Positions 61,670 through 64,000 of a stretch of DNA of 64,000 bases are shown piece by piece; position 1 is the first letter of the stretch, and every line of letters begins with the position of its first letter. The translations under genes were made by a program, and so were the position numbers. The DNA is from an uncultured Blautia sp. (lineage in GTDB: Bacteria > Bacillota > Clostridia > Lachnospirales > Lachnospiraceae), in assembly GCA_937900135.1 (NCBI GenBank), contig CALCDJ010000063.1, positions 3,926-67,925 of the forward strand, written 5' to 3'. The notes below the pieces were generated by a model. It saw only the letters and a list, made by a program, of their open reading frames with translations. It did not search any database and was not told the DNA's origin.

Positions 61670-63066
61670 TTTTCTTTTTTCTGAAATGTAAACCCATAAG
61701 GAAACTTTCGGAAATAAATTTCTACCTTTCCATTTTCACAGATTACCATCTGCTCCAGAAGTTCCCGGTAAAAAGTATCATCCCATTCATTCCCTTCCAG
61801 AAGGCTCTCTGCTGTTTTTTTACAAGCCTTGAGACGTTTCTCCTCTGTGATAAGCATTTCCATCCCCTCAAAAAAGTCTTCCAGAAATTTCTTCCTATTA
61901 TATATTAGCGCCTTTCCTGCTTCCATCATAAGCAGCTCTGCTTCTCTGTTCTTTATGGAGGCTGCATTGCATCCCACCATTTTTCCATCTGGCGTTTCAT
62001 GCGCTTTTCCTCTTCTCACCGCCTCCAGACACTTCCAGCTTAATTCCTTCTGTCCTCTGATTCCTTTGCGGGTTCTTGCCACATAAGCAGCCTTACAAAG
62101 GCCGCATCTGATTTTCCCGGAAAAAGAATACCGGCTGCTGTATTTGTCCTTTCCTGTCTGGGACAGCGCCCGCGCATCCAGAAGTTCATTTGCCTTTTCA
62201 AACACTTCTCTTGCGATAATAGGGGGATGATGATTTTTCAGGATTACAAACTCCTCTTCTCCCTGGTTTTGTCTCTTTTCGTGGGAAAGAAAATCCGGTG
62301 TGTATGTTTTTTTCTGTACCAGGTCTCCACAATATTTTTCATTCCTCAAAATGCGAAGGACAGAGCTGCAGCTCCAGGTTTTGCAATTTCGCACAGTCAG
62401 AATCCCTGCTTCCTCCAGTTCTCTGGCGATCACATACGTCCCCTTTTTTTCTTCTGTGAATTTATGAAAGATCAGACGCACCACCCTGGCTCCCGTTTCA
62501 TTGATGTACAGCTTTCCTTCCCGTACATCATATCCAAGGAGCGCTCTTCCAAACACTACCCCCTGTTCCATCTGACGCTTCTGTCCCCATTTCACCCGCT
62601 CAGAAGTTCTTCTGCTTTCTTCCTGGGCAATCGAAGAAAGAATAGCAAGGCGCAGTTCTCCATCTCCATCCAATGTGTTAATCTGATCATTGAGAAACAA
62701 TACCCCCACCCCGTAACGCTTCAGTTCCCTGGTATAATAAATGCTATCCAGGGTATTTCTTGCAAATCGAGAAATCTCCTTTGTCAGGATCAGATCAAAT
62801 TCTCGGTTTCTGGCGCAGGCAATCATCCGGTTAAACTCTTTTCTTTTCTTTGTACTGGTTCCGGAAATCCCCTCATCTGCAAAAATGCCATAGAGCTTCC
62901 ATCTGGGATTCTCCCTGATATATTGCAGAAAAAATCTCTGCTGATTTTCAAAGGAATTTGCCTGATCTTCCTGCTCTGTGGAAACACGGCAATATGCAGC
63001 TACTTTAAGGCAGGCTCCCTCTTCTTTTCTTTTTTTATTTAACGCTTCATAATGGTGGACTGACAT
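61654..63066 (-). CDS. Large serine recombinase of the cotJC element
   Basis: 470 residues from ATG 63066 (MSVHHYEALNKK); a GTG at 63102 in frame is also possible. N-terminal resolvase domain (20-160) with the catalytic serine S29 in AYCRVSTEQEDQANS, and RFARNTLDS, AQEESRRTSERVKWG. Then the Recombinase domain (about 180-275), a zinc ribbon (CGLC ... C ... C, about 335-385) and a C-terminal coiled coil. Same class as the SpoIVCA and phage integrases that excise skin-like elements. Its ends are next to att sites at 63305-63329. Confidence 0.95.
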   Translation of the reverse strand: MSVHHYEALNKKRKEEGACLKVAAYCRVSTEQEDQANSFENQQRFFLQYIRENPRWKLYGIFADEGISGTSTKKRKEFNRMIACARNREFDLILTKEISRFARNTLDSIYYTRELKRYGVGVLFLNDQINTLDGDGELRLAILSSIAQEESRRTSERVKWGQKRQMEQGVVFGRALLGYDVREGKLYINETGARVVRLIFHKFTEEKKGTYVIARELEEAGILTVRNCKTWSCSSVLRILRNEKYCGDLVQKKTYTPDFLSHEKRQNQGEEEFVILKNHHPPIIAREVFEKANELLDARALSQTGKDKYSSRYSFSGKIRCGLCKAAYVARTRKGIRGQKELSWKCLEAVRRGKAHETPDGKMVGCNAASIKNREAELLMMEAGKALIYNRKKFLEDFFEGMEMLITEEKRLKACKKTAESLLEGNEWDDTFYRELLEQMVICENGKVEIYFRKFPYGFTFQKKENCKLE

Positions 63067-63244
63067 ATTTTCTGTTCTTCCTCTCCTCCAAAAGCTTTTC
63101 ACATTGTACCTGTTCCGTCAGGGTGAGAAGACTTCTTTTTTCCAGTGCTTTCAAAAGCGCCTTTTCTACTTCCCAGAGAACAGGCGCATCCCTTTCCAGC
63201 TCTGGCACAGCCTCCCCCACCTGCTGAAACTCTCCCCTTTGCAA
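63047..63244 (-). CDS. Small protein upstream of the recombinase, possible directionality factor
   Basis: 65 residues from TTG 63244, nine bases after AGGAGG (MQRGEFQQVGEAVPELERD...), ending LLTLTEQVQCEKLLEERKNRKYVSPPL. Helical, charged, SHOCT-like tail. Overlaps the recombinase start by up to 56 bases, so it is translated with it. Serine recombinases need a partner to excise; its size and place fit, but the sequence is not a known one. Confidence 0.55.
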   Translation of the reverse strand: MQRGEFQQVGEAVPELERDAPVLWEVEKALLKALEKRSLLTLTEQVQCEKLLEERKNRKYVSPPL

Positions 63245-63304
63245 GAAGCACCACCTCCTGCCATCACCTTATGACAGAAGGATTGTCCGCTATGCCATCT
63301 GAAA

Positions 63305-63329
63305 ACATTTCCCCTGCGTCTGTAGGTAC
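63305..63329. other. attR: right end of the element
   Basis: Arm ACATTTCCCCTGCG (63305-63318) and core GGTAC (63325-63329). The right flank is cotJC codons. Confidence 0.82.
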
Positions 63330-63780
63330 AGAAGAACTGGCCCATATGGAAATGATCGCCACCATCGTTCACCAGCTTACCAGGGATCTTTCCATGGAAG
63401 AGATAGAAAACTCCGGTTTCGGGCCTTATTATATTGACCACACCGTAGGAATCTGGCCCCAGGCTGCCGGAGGAATCCCCTTTAATGCCTGCGAATTCCA
63501 ATCTAAAGGAGATCCCATCACAGATCTTCATGAAGACCTTGCTGCGGAACAGAAGGCCCGCTCCACCTACGACAACATCCTTCGCGTTGTCCGTAACATC
63601 CCGGAAATTGCCGATCCCATTAAATTTCTCCGCGCCCGGGAAATCGTTCACTTCCAGAGATTCGGTGAAGCACTCCGTTCCGTTCAGGAACAGCTGGATT
63701 CCAAAAACTTCTATGCCTTCAACCCCAGCTTCGATCAGCCTTGTATGGCTTCCTGCCAGGAATCCTGCACAAAAGCATGA
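63330..63780 (+). pseudogene. cotJC: cotJC 3' part, interrupted
   Basis: Codes TEELAHMEMIATIVHQLTRDLS..., with three of the four metal sites: EELAH (helix B), DLAAEQKARSTYDNIL (helix C) and REIVHFQRF (helix D), ending CQESCTKA. The frame is open further upstream to 63145 but that part belongs to the element. Joined to the 5' part it gives 212 residues in all, close to known CotJC (about 190). Confidence 0.93.
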
Positions 63781-63799
63781 AAAAACTTGCCAGAAATTT

Positions 63800-63835
63800 G
63801 CAGATGTCGGGAAACTTCCCGGCATTTGCTTTTTC
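63800..63835 (+). terminator. Terminator of cotJABC
   Basis: GCAGATGTCGGGAA / TTCCCGGCATTTGC stem, then TTTTTC. 20 bases after the cotJC stop. Confidence 0.85.
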
Positions 63836-63889
63836 TTTTCGACACTTCCCCTTCTTTTTCGACTTTTTATTTTTCTTATGCTTATGTAT

Positions 63890-63917
63890 TTCAAAACCGG
63901 AAAGATAATGTTATAAT
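63890..63917 (+). promoter_or_regulatory. Promoter for a gene beyond the right edge
   Basis: TTCAAA (63890-63895), 16 bases, TATAAT (63912-63917). The remaining bases up to 64000 look like a leader (TTGGCAACTGCCGAA hairpin near 63979-63993); no coding start is visible. Confidence 0.5.
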
Positions 63918-64000
63918 ACTTCTTGTCTTAATATATTAATACATACATAATCTCTCGGAATCTTGAGTGATTATGATTGGCAACTGCCGAAATGTGTACT

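Larger units (their letters stand above)
59917..63324. mobile_element. Skin-like intervening element in cotJC
   Basis: 3,408 bp between two copies of GGTAC (59917-59921 and 63325-63329). It carries mscS, bioY, a large serine recombinase and a small upstream ORF, all on the minus strand, opposite to cotJ. Removing it joins GATGTGGGTAC to AGAAGAACTG and restores CotJC reading NDVGTEELAHMEM. The other product, a circle, would have ACATTTCCCCTGCG (63305-63318) and CGCAGAGGAAATGT (59925-59938) facing each other, 13 of 14 matching as inverted arms about the core. That is what an attP of a serine recombinase looks like. Confidence 0.9.

Noticed and set aside
63145..63324. Upstream 60 codons of the cotJC 3' frame as a genuine N-terminus
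   Set aside because: They overlap the small ORF and att site on the other strand, and lack CotJC N-terminal sequence and a ribosome site.
1..64000. tRNA, rRNA genes or CRISPR arrays
   Set aside because: None recognised by reading; no tandem direct repeats with regular spacers were found.

Overview
The window is chromosomal DNA of a spore-forming, low-to-mid GC Firmicute, most likely a Lachnospiraceae member (Blautia/Ruminococcus/Dorea-like). The reasons are the sporulation genes (spo0A, spoIVB, spoIIM, spoVB-like, the complete spoIIIAA-AH operon, cotF-like and cotJ genes), the gene order argR-recN-spoIVB and nusB-xseA-xseB-ispA-dxs-tlyA-nadK, and a fused accDA gene. The genus cannot be fixed from sequence reading alone. 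Most genes run on the minus strand.

Layout. 1-4330: the 3'-truncated N-terminal part of a P-type ATPase, then an Fe-S/tRNA-thiolation operon iscR-iscS-iscU-mnmA with a palindromic operator. 4411-6832 (plus strand): spoVB-like flippase and DAHP synthase. 6950-15150: xerD, spoIIM, rny, recX-recA (with LexA box), two cotF-like genes, glgA, spo0A. 15151-22563: an accessory island between spo0A and spoIVB, normally near neighbours. It holds a broken MATE gene with its MarR regulator, a broken reductase-like gene, a GNAT/U32-like fusion, a HTH/RhuM-Fic toxin-antitoxin-like pair, and an MFS pump preceded by a leader peptide and an SD-sequestering hairpin. 22564-32810: spoIVB, recN, argR, nadK, tlyA, dxs, ispA, xseB, xseA, nusB, asp23. 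32943-44193: prfC, the spoIIIA operon, a phosphopantetheinyl transferase, a UvrD-type helicase, gltX and a divergent sirtuin. 44434-51886: fatty-acid operon acpP, fabD, fabG, fabF, accB, fabZ, accC, accDA with two FabT-like operators. 51915-59040: ftsW/spoVE-type gene, then a heptad-repeat exported protein plus MMPL exporter, divergent from a TetR gene with three matching operators.

The most striking system is at 59135-63780. The cotJABC spore-coat operon is interrupted inside cotJC by an element of 3,408 bp carrying a large serine recombinase, a small ORF upstream of it, bioY (with two BirA boxes) and mscS. The two cotJC halves share the core GGTAC. Precise recombination there rejoins them in frame into a 212-residue CotJC, and the predicted circle junction forms an inverted repeat typical of a serine-integrase attP. 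This is the architecture of a developmentally excised, skin-like element in a mother-cell coat gene. Excision itself is inferred, not seen.
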